Source of the DNA: Bacillota bacterium
Lineage (GTDB): Bacteria > Bacillota > Dehalobacteriia > UBA4068 > UBA4997
DNA: 64,000 nucleotides
Direction: 5' to 3'
NCBI GenBank assembly: GCA_021771915.1
Contig: JAETNY010000001.1
Location: 124,001-188,000, forward strand
The notes below the pieces were generated by a model. It did not search any database. It was not told the DNA's origin and worked only from the letters and a program-made list of their open reading frames with translations. Numbering within the stretch: position 1 is the first letter of the stretch; the number at the start of each line of letters is the position of its first letter. Positions 1-8,863 of this stretch are shown piece after piece. The translations under genes were made by a program, and so were the position numbers.

Positions 1-1962
1 TTTGAAACCATGACGGATTTGTATGAGTTGAAAGCGGCGGTTTTGGCGGCGCAGGAAAATTGCGATTTGCCAATTTTCTGCACCATGACTTTTGACAAGA
101 ATAACCGGACTTTCAGCGGCGTTAGTGTGGCGGCTATGGCCTGCCTGCTGAACTCTTTAGACGTGGCGGCTATTGGCGTGAACTGTTCGCCGGGGCCGGA
201 GGGAATTTTGCCGGTAATTCAGGAGATGGTGCAATATACTAATCTGCCGCTGATTGTTAAGGCCAACGCTGGCCTGCCTAATCCGCAGACGGGCGCTTAT
301 GATATCGCGCCGGAGGAGTTTGCCCGGCAAATGCTGCCTTTTGCCGATTTGGGCGTTCAGATGCTGGGCGGTTGCTGTGGTACAAGCCCGACTTATATTG
401 CGGCGCTAAAGCAGACTTTGGCTGGGGCGCGGCGCGGCCAGCGGCAGTTGGTTAAGCAGGCGGCGGTTTGTTCCCCGACGCGTCTGGTGCAGCTTAATCA
501 ACCGCTGATTGTGGGTGAGCGGTTGAACCCGACTGGCAAAAAGGTTTTTCAACAGGCGTTGCGTGACGATAACATTGATTATATTTTAGCGCGAGCGATT
601 GAGCAGCAGGAAGCCGGGGCGGATATTCTGGACGTTAACGTCGGTTTGCCCGGGATTGATGAGCCGGCCATGCTGGCGCGTGTGATAAAAGCCTTGCAGG
701 GAGCGGTTGATTTGCCGCTGCAAATTGATTCCAGCAATCCGGAGGCTATTGAAGCCGGTTTGCGCGTTTGTAACGGTAAGGCGATTGTTAATTCGGTGAA
801 TGGCAAAGCGGAGTCTTTAGCGACAATCTTGCCATTGGTTAAGAAATATGGCGCGGCGGTAATTGGCCTGACGTTGGACGAAGATGGTCTGGCGCAGACG
901 GCGGAGCAGCGGCTGCAAATTGCAGAGCGGATTATGCAGGCGGCGCTGGCCGAGGGTATTGCGCCGGAGGATATTTATATCGACTGCCTGACGCTGACGG
1001 TGTCCGCGCAACAGGAACAGGCCAGAGAAACGCTGGCGGCTATGCGGCTGGTTAAGGAGCGGCTGGGGCTGAAAACGGTTTTGGGTGTTTCTAACATTTC
1101 ATTTGGTCTGCCTCAGCGCGAGTTGATTAATCAAACCTTTTTGAGCATGGCGCTGGCGGCAGGGCTGGATTTGGCGATTATCAATCCGAATATACCGGCC
1201 ATGACGGATACGGTGGCGGCGGCCAGAGTGCTGCTGAATTATGACCGGGGCGGCGCTGCTTATATCCAGAGGGTGGCCGGCGAGGCGAGCCAGCCGGACG
1301 AAAATAATGTCGTTAGAGTTGCTGATAGTGAGCAATCAGCAGAGCAGGCTTTGCTTAAGGCGGTGCATAAGGGGCTGAAAAGCGAGGTGCGTCAGCTGAC
1401 TGGCCAGCTTTTGCAGGACAATGAGCCGATGAAGCTGATTAACGAGCTGCTTATTCCGGCTTTGGACGAGGTGGGTCAGTTTTATGAGCAAGAGCGTATC
1501 TTTCTGCCGCAGCTGATTAACTCTGCGGCCGCGGCCAGCGAGGCCTTTGAAGTGATTAAGGCGCAGATTATCAAGCAGGGGCGCGCCGGCGTCAGCAAGG
1601 GTAAAATTCTGCTGGCTACAGTTTGGGGCGATATCCATGATATTGGCAAAAATATTGTTAAGGTAATTTTGGAGAATTACGGTTATCAGGTGGTTGACTT
1701 GGGCAAGGACGTGCCGGTGCAGACGGTGGTGGAAACGGCCATTGCACAGGATATTCGTCTGATTGGCCTAAGCGCTTTGATGACGACTACGGTGGCCAGT
1801 ATGGAGCAGACGATTGCCGCTTTGCACGCCAGTGGGCATGCCTGCCACATTTTTGTCGGCGGCGCGGTTTTAACGCAGGAATATGCGGCCGCGATTGGCG
1901 CGGATTTCTACGCTAAAGACGCTAACCAGTCCGTACAGATTGCCAAAACGGTTTTGGGCTGA
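1..1962 (+). CDS. metH: B12-dependent methionine synthase (MetH), truncated at the window start; Hcy-methyltransferase C-term, pterin-binding and cobalamin-binding domains
   Basis: Reading frame open to the window edge (FETMTDLYELKAAV). GGCCGTSPTYIAAL Zn motif; NVNGLPGIDEP-type pterin domain; GDIHDIGKNIV (DxHxxG) B12 motif. ORF stops right after the B12 domain, so no SAM activation domain. Confidence 0.93.
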   Translation, partial: FETMTDLYELKAAVLAAQENCDLPIFCTMTFDKNNRTFSGVSVAAMACLLNSLDVAAIGVNCSPGPEGILPVIQEMVQYTNLPLIVKANAGLPNPQTGAYDIAPEEFARQMLPFADLGVQMLGGCCGTSPTYIAALKQTLAGARRGQRQLVKQAAVCSPTRLVQLNQPLIVGERLNPTGKKVFQQALRDDNIDYILARAIEQQEAGADILDVNVGLPGIDEPAMLARVIKALQGAVDLPLQIDSSNPEAIEAGLRVCNGKAIVNSVNGKAESLATILPLVKKYGAAVIGLTLDEDGLAQTAEQRLQIAERIMQAALAEGIAPEDIYIDCLTLTVSAQQEQARETLAAMRLVKERLGLKTVLGVSNISFGLPQRELINQTFLSMALAAGLDLAIINPNIPAMTDTVAAARVLLNYDRGGAAYIQRVAGEASQPDENNVVRVADSEQSAEQALLKAVHKGLKSEVRQLTGQLLQDNEPMKLINELLIPALDEVGQFYEQERIFLPQLINSAAAASEAFEVIKAQIIKQGRAGVSKGKILLATVWGDIHDIGKNIVKVILENYGYQVVDLGKDVPVQTVVETAIAQDIRLIGLSALMTTTVASMEQTIAALHASGHACHIFVGGAVLTQEYAAAIGADFYAKDANQSVQIAKTVLG

Positions 1963-2016
1963 GTTGCTTTGATATAGATTGAAATTGTGGTTTCTATGGT
2001 AATAAAGGAGAAAATT

Positions 2017-3843
2017 TTGGACGCAAAAATAAGTGTACGCGATTATTTACAGCATAATGTTTTGCTGTTTGACGGGGCAATGGGAACCTATCTGGGGCAG
2101 ATTAGCCATGACATTGCGGAAAACGGAGAGCCCTGCGAGTTGGCTAATCTGCACCAGCCGGATATGGTTTTGCAGGTGCATAAGGCTTATGTGCAGGCCG
2201 GTGCGATGGCTTTGAAAACGAATACCTTTGGCTTAAATCAGCAGTTGCCGGGGCTTTCTGCCGACCAAATTGGGCAGATTATCAGCCGGGGCTGGCAGTT
2301 GGCCTGTCAGGCGGCGGAGTTTGCTTTGCCGGGGCGGCCTGCGCCCTTTATCTTTGCGGATTTTGGTCCTCTTTCAGCGCTGGAGCCGGACAAAGTAGCC
2401 TGGTCTAAAGGGTTGGTGGATAGCTTTTTGGAATTGGGCGCGGAAAACTTTTTGTTTGAAACTTTTAGTGATGAACAGGGGCTGGCAGAGTTGGCGGCCT
2501 ATGTTAAGCAGCAATGTCCGCAGGCCTTTATTATCGCTTCTTTTGCTGTGCAGCCAGACGGTTATACGCGTACCGGCCGATTTGGGGCGGATTTGCTGGC
2601 GGCGGTGCGGCAGATTGCGCAGATTGATGCGGTTGGCTTTAACTGTGTTTCCGGTCCGTATCATTTGCGTCGTTATTTGCAGTCGCAGCAGCAGCTGCCA
2701 GCGGCGAACGAAGATAAGCTGCTTTCAATCATGCCTAATGCTGGTTATCCTACGGTAATAAACAATCGTAGTTTTTTCAGCAACAGCCCGGAATACTATG
2801 CCGGCCAGCTGGGACAGATTGCGCAGCAGGGTGTGCGGATTTTGGGCGGCTGCTGCGGCACCACGCCGGAACATATTGCCGCCGTGGCGCAGGTTTTAGC
2901 GCAGCAGTCCAAAAATGAAGATGACGCTCAAAAGGTGACGGGGCAATCAGTCAGTATGGTTAGTCAGCCGCTGGTTAATCATTTCCGGCAAAAGGCGGAG
3001 GCCAATAAGCGGCGTTTGCTGGCGGTGGAACTGGAGCCGCCGCCGGACGTTAATCTGCCGCTTTTCATGCAAAAAGCACAGATTTTGCAGCAGGCCGGGG
3101 TTGATATCATCACGGTGCCGGACTGTCCGATTGGCCGGGCGCGTATGGACAGCAGTCTTTTGGCCTGTAAGCTGCACCGGGAGCTCGGTGTGGACGTTTT
3201 GCCGCATATGACCTGCCGCGACCGCAATTTGAATGCTATCAAGGCCTTGTTGTTGGGTTTGAGCGCGGAGGGGGTTAACAATGTGCTGATTGTGACCGGC
3301 GACCCTATTCCCACTGCGGAGCGCGATGAAATTAAGAGCGTTTTCAATTTTAATTCGCGTATGTTGGCGCGGTTTATCAGCAATTTGAATGAAAGCACGC
3401 TGCTGACGCCGTTTTACATCTGCGGCGCACTGAATTTGAACGTGCGAAATTTTGATGTGCAGCTACGGTTGGCGCAGGAGAAAATTGCCGGCGGTGTACA
3501 GATGTTTTTAACCCAGCCGGTATTGAGCGAGCAGGCCGCACTTAATCTGCGCCGGGCCTATCAGGAGTTGGACGCTAAAATTCTGGCCGGCATTATGCCG
3601 GTGGTAAGCTATCGTAACGCCTGTTTTATGAATAATGAGGTAGCCGGTATCAGCGTTGATGAGGCGATTGTGCAGCAGTATAAGGACAAAACGCCGGAGC
3701 AGGCACGTGCACTGGCCGTGGAACTTTCTTGTCGTATTATGCGCGGTGTGGCCGATTTTTCCAACGGCTACTATATGATACCCCCGTTTAATCGTGTGGA
3801 TATTATCTGCGATATTTTGCAGCAATGCGGCTGTTTAAATTAA
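2017..3843 (+). CDS. Bifunctional homocysteine S-methyltransferase / methylenetetrahydrofolate reductase (YitJ-like)
   Basis: N-term LLFDGAMGTYLG and GGCCGTTPEHIAAV (Hcy-MT); C-term ELEPP...VTGDP...FLTQPV (MTHFR). Likely TTG start at 2017 behind an AAAGGAG SD; the ORF track starts at 1987. Confidence 0.9.
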   Translation: MDAKISVRDYLQHNVLLFDGAMGTYLGQISHDIAENGEPCELANLHQPDMVLQVHKAYVQAGAMALKTNTFGLNQQLPGLSADQIGQIISRGWQLACQAAEFALPGRPAPFIFADFGPLSALEPDKVAWSKGLVDSFLELGAENFLFETFSDEQGLAELAAYVKQQCPQAFIIASFAVQPDGYTRTGRFGADLLAAVRQIAQIDAVGFNCVSGPYHLRRYLQSQQQLPAANEDKLLSIMPNAGYPTVINNRSFFSNSPEYYAGQLGQIAQQGVRILGGCCGTTPEHIAAVAQVLAQQSKNEDDAQKVTGQSVSMVSQPLVNHFRQKAEANKRRLLAVELEPPPDVNLPLFMQKAQILQQAGVDIITVPDCPIGRARMDSSLLACKLHRELGVDVLPHMTCRDRNLNAIKALLLGLSAEGVNNVLIVTGDPIPTAERDEIKSVFNFNSRMLARFISNLNESTLLTPFYICGALNLNVRNFDVQLRLAQEKIAGGVQMFLTQPVLSEQAALNLRRAYQELDAKILAGIMPVVSYRNACFMNNEVAGISVDEAIVQQYKDKTPEQARALAVELSCRIMRGVADFSNGYYMIPPFNRVDIICDILQQCGCLN

Positions 3844-5573
3844 ACGCGGCTTTGGTTGGTGATATCTTCCAGCAGGGCAATTTTTTCGGCAATTTCCCGG
3901 CATACGCTGCCGGCGTCGCTGCCGCCGCTTTGGCCGTCGCTGATATAGACGGCGATTGACCAGCGTGGTTCATCGGCCGGGAAAAATCCGGCAAACCAAA
4001 CGCCGAAATTCTGCGAGGTGCCGGTTTTGCCGGCAATACTAATTATTTCACTGGCCGCTGGCTTACCGGTACCGTTTTGTACCGCCTGGGTTAAATAGCG
4101 GCGCACCTGCTGGGCGCTGTTTGGCTGTACCACCTGCTGCGGCTGGGCACTGGGTATTTCACTTAAAACATTGCCGTTTTCATCAACAACTGCCTGCACC
4201 AAACGCGGTGTGGGCAGTTTGCCGTCGTTAGCAACAGTGGCCAGCAGCCGGGCCAGCATCAGCGGCGTGGCGCGGATACCTTTTTCACCGATAGAAACAT
4301 TGGCCACGTCTGCCGGCACTGCGCTGTTAAAATCCAGCTGGCTTTCGGAATTGTTAAGCTGAAATCCCATTAAAACCTGCTCGGTCATGCCCAGCCGGTG
4401 TGCGTATTCGCTAATCAAATCGCCGCCCAGCTTCTGCCCCAGCTGAATAAAATAAGGGTTGCAGGAGTTGCCCAGCGCTGTGGCCAGGTTTTCCTCGCCG
4501 TGGCCGCTTTCTTTCCAGCAGCCGACGTTGTGACCGTTGGGCAGGGTGATGCTGCCGCTGCATTGAAAAAGCGCTTCGTTTTTGTCAATGCTGATTTGAT
4601 TATCAAGCGCGGCCAGAGTTAAAACGATTTTGAAAATGGAAGCCGGTGGATAGTAGGAGATGGCCTTGTTTACGTAAATATCGCCCTCGGTGGCCGGCTG
4701 GCCGATATACTGGTTAAAGCTGGGCGCGCTGACCATAGCCAGAACATCGCCATTGTGCACGTCCATTAGCACTACTGCGCCGTTTTTGTCCTGCATGGCG
4801 CTTTCGGCAATGCTTTGATAATTATAGTTAAGCGTCAGCTGCAAATTATGTGCGGCGCTGCTGTTGGCTGCAATAAACCGCAGGCTTTCGGCGGTGGGCT
4901 GATTTTTTTCGTCCACAGCTACGGCAATATGCGCGCTGTTTTGCTCGCGCAGCAGCAGGTCATACTGTTTTTCCAGACCGCTTTTGCCGCTGTATGCCGT
5001 ATCGGTATAGCCATTTTTTTTGAGCGCGGCGGCCTCCTGCGCGGTACTGGCTCCGACATAGCCCAGCAGATGGGCGGCCAGACTGTTTGCGGCATAACGG
5101 GGGCGCAGGGTGGTGGTGTATAAGCCCTCGGTTTGCTGTAAAATGGGCGTCAGCTGTTCTATTTGCCGGGCTGTCAGGTTGCGTGCCAGAATAAACGGCT
5201 CACCGTTTTGCAGCATTTGCTTCAGATTTTGGCTTTGCGCACCGGCAGTCAGCTGGCAGTTTTTTAGCAGGCTGTGCAAATAAGTTTGCCAGTAGGCCAG
5301 GCTTTGCTGTTTATCGGCCGTTAGCAGCCGGGGGAATACCAGCAGCACATTTTCCGCCCGGTTGGTCAGGCTTTGTCCCTGGCAATCCAGAAAATCGCCG
5401 CGCTCATATTCGCGCTCGCTTACGCTTAAAAGCCGCTGGCGCTGTACTTTGGCAATGTAATTCTGACCCTGCGCGAAATTTATCTGCCAGAGCCGGCCGG
5501 CCAGCAGACAGAAAATTAACAGCAGCATTATGGATATAAAGCGATGGCGGCGCAGGGAAATCAAAAAAATCAC
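3840..5573 (-). CDS. Penicillin-binding protein (class B-type transpeptidase)
   Basis: N-terminal TM, SxxK (PPASIFKIV), SxN (GNSCNPYF), KTGT (AGKTGTSQNFG). Start is GTG 5573 or more likely TTG 5564. Confidence 0.9.
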   Translation of the reverse strand: MIFLISLRRHRFISIMLLLIFCLLAGRLWQINFAQGQNYIAKVQRQRLLSVSEREYERGDFLDCQGQSLTNRAENVLLVFPRLLTADKQQSLAYWQTYLHSLLKNCQLTAGAQSQNLKQMLQNGEPFILARNLTARQIEQLTPILQQTEGLYTTTLRPRYAANSLAAHLLGYVGASTAQEAAALKKNGYTDTAYSGKSGLEKQYDLLLREQNSAHIAVAVDEKNQPTAESLRFIAANSSAAHNLQLTLNYNYQSIAESAMQDKNGAVVLMDVHNGDVLAMVSAPSFNQYIGQPATEGDIYVNKAISYYPPASIFKIVLTLAALDNQISIDKNEALFQCSGSITLPNGHNVGCWKESGHGEENLATALGNSCNPYFIQLGQKLGGDLISEYAHRLGMTEQVLMGFQLNNSESQLDFNSAVPADVANVSIGEKGIRATPLMLARLLATVANDGKLPTPRLVQAVVDENGNVLSEIPSAQPQQVVQPNSAQQVRRYLTQAVQNGTGKPAASEIISIAGKTGTSQNFGVWFAGFFPADEPRWSIAVYISDGQSGGSDAGSVCREIAEKIALLEDITNQSRV

Positions 5574-5622
5574 CTCAAATATTTTGATAGCAGCAAGCTG
5601 TAATATTTAAGGTGATTTTTTT
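5563..5622 (-). promoter_or_regulatory. Long leader hairpin between the M24 peptidase gene and the PBP gene; sequesters the PBP SD
   Basis: Minus-strand AAAAAAAUCACCUUAAAUAUU - 18 nt - AAUAUUUGAGGUGAUUUUUUU: 21 paired positions including one U.G wobble; arm contains GAGGUGAU. Confidence 0.75.
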
Positions 5623-5651
5623 TATGGGGTTTTATACCGGATAATTTAGCT

Positions 5652-6770
5652 TTAAATTTGTATTATCTGTAATTTTTTTGGAAAATTCGTTAGCGGAACC
5701 AGCCCTTTTTCGGTAACCAAACAGGAGTCCTCAATCCGCAGGCCAAAGCCGGCCTCTGGCAGGTACACGCCCGGTTCCACCGTTACAATTTGCCCTGGCT
5801 GCAAGATGACCTCGCTGCCGGTGCGCAGTGTGGGCGCTTCATGAATGTTCAGGCCAACGCCGTGGCCGAGGGAATGGCTGAAATATTCACCCAAACCGCC
5901 CTCAGCAATTACATCACGCGCCAGTTTATCCGCCTGACCGGCCGTCATACCCGGTTTAATCTGTTCCAGCGCTAATTCCTGCGCTTTTTTAACCAGCTGA
6001 TAGGCGGCCAGCTGTTCCGGCCGGGGTTGCCCGATAATAAAAGTACGCGTGCAATCGCCGCAATAATGCATATAAACAGCGCCAAAATCCAGCGTAACAA
6101 AATCGCCGTCTTGCAGACGATAATCTGAGGGGATAGCGTGCGGTTTGGCGCTGTTGGGGCCGGCCGCGACAATCGTGGGAAAGGCCAGACCCTGTCCGCC
6201 GTTTTCATGCATTGCCTGTTCCAGCGCCCAGGCAATTTTCTGTTCGCTGACGCCCACGGCCAGCAGTGGCATAATATCTATCAGGGATTTATCTGCAATC
6301 TCACCGCATTTTTGTAAGGCCAACTGTTCGCCGGCGTCTTTGCACAGGCGCGGCTGTAAGGGCAGAGCGCCGGCTTCCTTAAGTTTCAACTCGGCATGCT
6401 TTTCTGTTAGAAGTTTTTGTAACAGCTGCCATTGATTATAACTAAAACTTTCGCCTTCAAAGCCCAATATTTGTACATGCTGTTCCTGACAGATTTCCAG
6501 CAGCAGGGCAAAATGGCTTTGTCCGGTTTTTTTGCAGATAAATTCAGCTTCTGGTGCTTCGGCCGCCGCCTGAGCAATGAAACGCCCGTCAGAAAGCAGC
6601 CAGGTTTGGCGTTGGCCGATCAGCAACAGGCTGTCATCTCCGGCAAAGCCAGAATAATAATAAATATTTTGTTTATCGCTTAAAAGTAATGCGTGAAGAT
6701 TTTGCTCATGCATTAAACTGCGCAGCTGGTGCAGACGGTGTTTTACGGGGTTTGGTATGCAGCAATCCAT
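5652..6770 (-). CDS. M24 family Xaa-Pro aminopeptidase
   Basis: TLDFGAVYMHYCGDCTRTF, HSLGHGVGLNIHEAP, VTVEPGVYLP, GLRIED metal-binding motifs. Confidence 0.93.
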   Translation of the reverse strand: MDCCIPNPVKHRLHQLRSLMHEQNLHALLLSDKQNIYYYSGFAGDDSLLLIGQRQTWLLSDGRFIAQAAAEAPEAEFICKKTGQSHFALLLEICQEQHVQILGFEGESFSYNQWQLLQKLLTEKHAELKLKEAGALPLQPRLCKDAGEQLALQKCGEIADKSLIDIMPLLAVGVSEQKIAWALEQAMHENGGQGLAFPTIVAAGPNSAKPHAIPSDYRLQDGDFVTLDFGAVYMHYCGDCTRTFIIGQPRPEQLAAYQLVKKAQELALEQIKPGMTAGQADKLARDVIAEGGLGEYFSHSLGHGVGLNIHEAPTLRTGSEVILQPGQIVTVEPGVYLPEAGFGLRIEDSCLVTEKGLVPLTNFPKKLQIIQI

Positions 6771-6791
6771 ATTTTTCCTCTTTTGCTTAAA

Positions 6792-8126
6792 TTAATTAAT
6801 GAAGCCAAAATTATCAAACGGGTAAATACGCACCAGCGCCTTGCCGTTTATAGCAGAAATTTTGATAAATGAAACATCTCTGTCGCGGCTGTCATGGCTG
6901 ATTTCCCGGTTATCGCCCATGACAAAAACGGAGTCGTCCGGCACCAGCGTGTCAATATAGCCCTGGGTGGAACTTTGGGCAAGATAGTTTTCTGTAAGCT
7001 GTTTTTCGTCAATATAAACCTGACCGTCCATAATTTGCAGATGCTCGCCGGGCAGGCCAATTATCCGTTTAACATAGAAAATACCGTTATCTTCATTTGG
7101 CGCCTGAAAAACCACAATGTCGCCGCGCTGCGGCTGACCCCAAAGATAGGGCAGGGGCGAGGTTAATACTTTATCGTCCTCTGTCAGGGTCGGTTCCATG
7201 GAACTGCCGGAAACCTGAGTGGGCATCAGCACCCAGGTGCGTATAGCGAAAGCCACGGCAACAGCCAGCACAATGCAGAGAAGATAACTTTTCCAGTTGC
7301 TGCGTTTTTTCTCCGGCAGCATTTCCGTTTCTGTTTCCGTCGTTTCGGTTGTATTTTCCGGTGCGGTTTCTGTTGGCGGTTTGGCAGTGTCATTCAGCTT
7401 TAAATAAGCATGTTGCTTGGCCTCCCAAAAGTTTGCGTTAGCATGCTGTGGCGCATGGGAGGTATTCTCGCTGTTGGAGGCGGCTGTCTGGGCGGTCGGC
7501 GTAGCTGCGTCGTCTGCCGGTTTTTCGGTTTGCGGCTTGGCCGGCGGTTCTTCGACAACCGGTTCCGGCGCAATTAATTCCTCCAGCTTGGGCAAGTTAT
7601 CTTCAAACTCCAGCGGAGGCAAATCTTCCTGGTCGTCAAGCGGCGTGTTTTCCAGAAGCTGACGCAAAGCCAGCAGCCGGCGTTCCAATTCCTGGTTGAC
7701 GGTTTGCTGCTTTTGCAGAAAGAAATTATGATTTTGCCAATTTTCCATCAGCTGTTTGATTGTATCCTGCTGTTCCTGCACGGCGGCGCTGTCAGCCTCC
7801 AGATGATTGTGCAGGTTTTTAATATTGTTCAGCTGCTCATTATAATTATGCAGCGCCTGCACGCTTTTCTGTTTGGCAACGGCCAGTTCCAGCAGGGCGT
7901 TTTTATTCTGTTCTTCCAAGTCATTCAGCAAAATTTGTTCTGCCTTTAGCTTTTGACGATTGGTTTCTTCTATATTAAGCGCAGCAGTCACCATGGTTTG
8001 CTGGCGTTGCAGCTGTTTGCTTAAATGCTGGGTGTTGTTTTGCGTTTCCTCCAGCAGCTGGTTCAGCTTTTGCTTATAAACAATGGTTTGTGATAGCTGC
8101 TGTTGGGCGGATATGGGTTCATTCAA
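6792..8126 (-). CDS. lepB: Signal peptidase I with long N-terminal coiled-coil extension
   Basis: SGSSMEPTL (Ser nucleophile), GDIVVFQAP, YVKRIIGLPGE (Lys), MGDNREISHDSRD. Likely TTG start at 8126 preceded by AGGAGG; ORF track starts at 8186. Confidence 0.9.
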   Translation of the reverse strand: MNEPISAQQQLSQTIVYKQKLNQLLEETQNNTQHLSKQLQRQQTMVTAALNIEETNRQKLKAEQILLNDLEEQNKNALLELAVAKQKSVQALHNYNEQLNNIKNLHNHLEADSAAVQEQQDTIKQLMENWQNHNFFLQKQQTVNQELERRLLALRQLLENTPLDDQEDLPPLEFEDNLPKLEELIAPEPVVEEPPAKPQTEKPADDAATPTAQTAASNSENTSHAPQHANANFWEAKQHAYLKLNDTAKPPTETAPENTTETTETETEMLPEKKRSNWKSYLLCIVLAVAVAFAIRTWVLMPTQVSGSSMEPTLTEDDKVLTSPLPYLWGQPQRGDIVVFQAPNEDNGIFYVKRIIGLPGEHLQIMDGQVYIDEKQLTENYLAQSSTQGYIDTLVPDDSVFVMGDNREISHDSRDRDVSFIKISAINGKALVRIYPFDNFGFIN

Positions 8127-8199
8127 AGCAATATTCCTCCTGGGTACAGATAGAAGCACATTGTTCAGACAAAATGCCGTTGGCAATCTGCAAAATTGA

Positions 8200-8228
8200 T
8201 TGCACTTTGCTTGTTCCTATGATATAAT
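8200..8228 (+). promoter_or_regulatory. Sigma-70-type promoter upstream of rnhA
   Basis: TTGCAC - 17 nt - TATAAT. Confidence 0.65.
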
Positions 8229-8270
8229 ATATTATATTATTCGCAAAAAGCCGGCATTTTCCTGCTGCTT

Positions 8271-8831
8271 TTGCCCAAGTTTGCGAGAGGGGTTGGAGAT
8301 TTCTTGCCAGAAATTAATAAAAAAGATTTTAAAAATGAAAATAATAGCAATATTAGTAATAAGCCGCATAATCAGGACGGTTTCCTGTCTAGTGTGGTAA
8401 TCTATACGGACGGAGCCTGTTCCGGCAATCCCGGGCCGGGCGGTTGGGGTGCGGTTTTGATGTTTGGCCGGCACCGCCGGGAGCTTTCTGGGTATGAGGC
8501 GAACACGACCAATAACCGTATGGAATTAATGGCGGCGATAGCGGCGCTGAACGCCTTAACGAAGCCTTGTCTGGTTGATTTATACAGCGACAGCGCTTAT
8601 CTTGTGAACGCCTGGGAGCGGCATTGGCTGGAGGGTTGGCAGCGCAACGGCTGGAAGAACGCCAAAAAGCAGCCGGTGGAAAATCAGGATTTATGGCAGC
8701 AGCTGCTGGCTTTGGCGCAAAAACATCGGGTGACCTGGCATAAAGTTAAGGGGCATGCGGACAATCCCTATAATAATCGTTGTGATGAGTTGGCGGTGGC
8801 GGAAGTTAAAAAACACCAAAAAGGTAGTTGA
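8271..8831 (+). CDS. rnhA: Ribonuclease HI
   Basis: [61 protein letters not shown]. Start codon uncertain. Confidence 0.93.
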   Translation: MPKFARGVGDFLPEINKKDFKNENNSNISNKPHNQDGFLSSVVIYTDGACSGNPGPGGWGAVLMFGRHRRELSGYEANTTNNRMELMAAIAALNALTKPCLVDLYSDSAYLVNAWERHWLEGWQRNGWKNAKKQPVENQDLWQQLLALAQKHRVTWHKVKGHADNPYNNRCDELAVAEVKKHQKGS

Positions 8832-8863
8832 AAATAGTTAAAAACAGGAGTAAACAGATAAAA

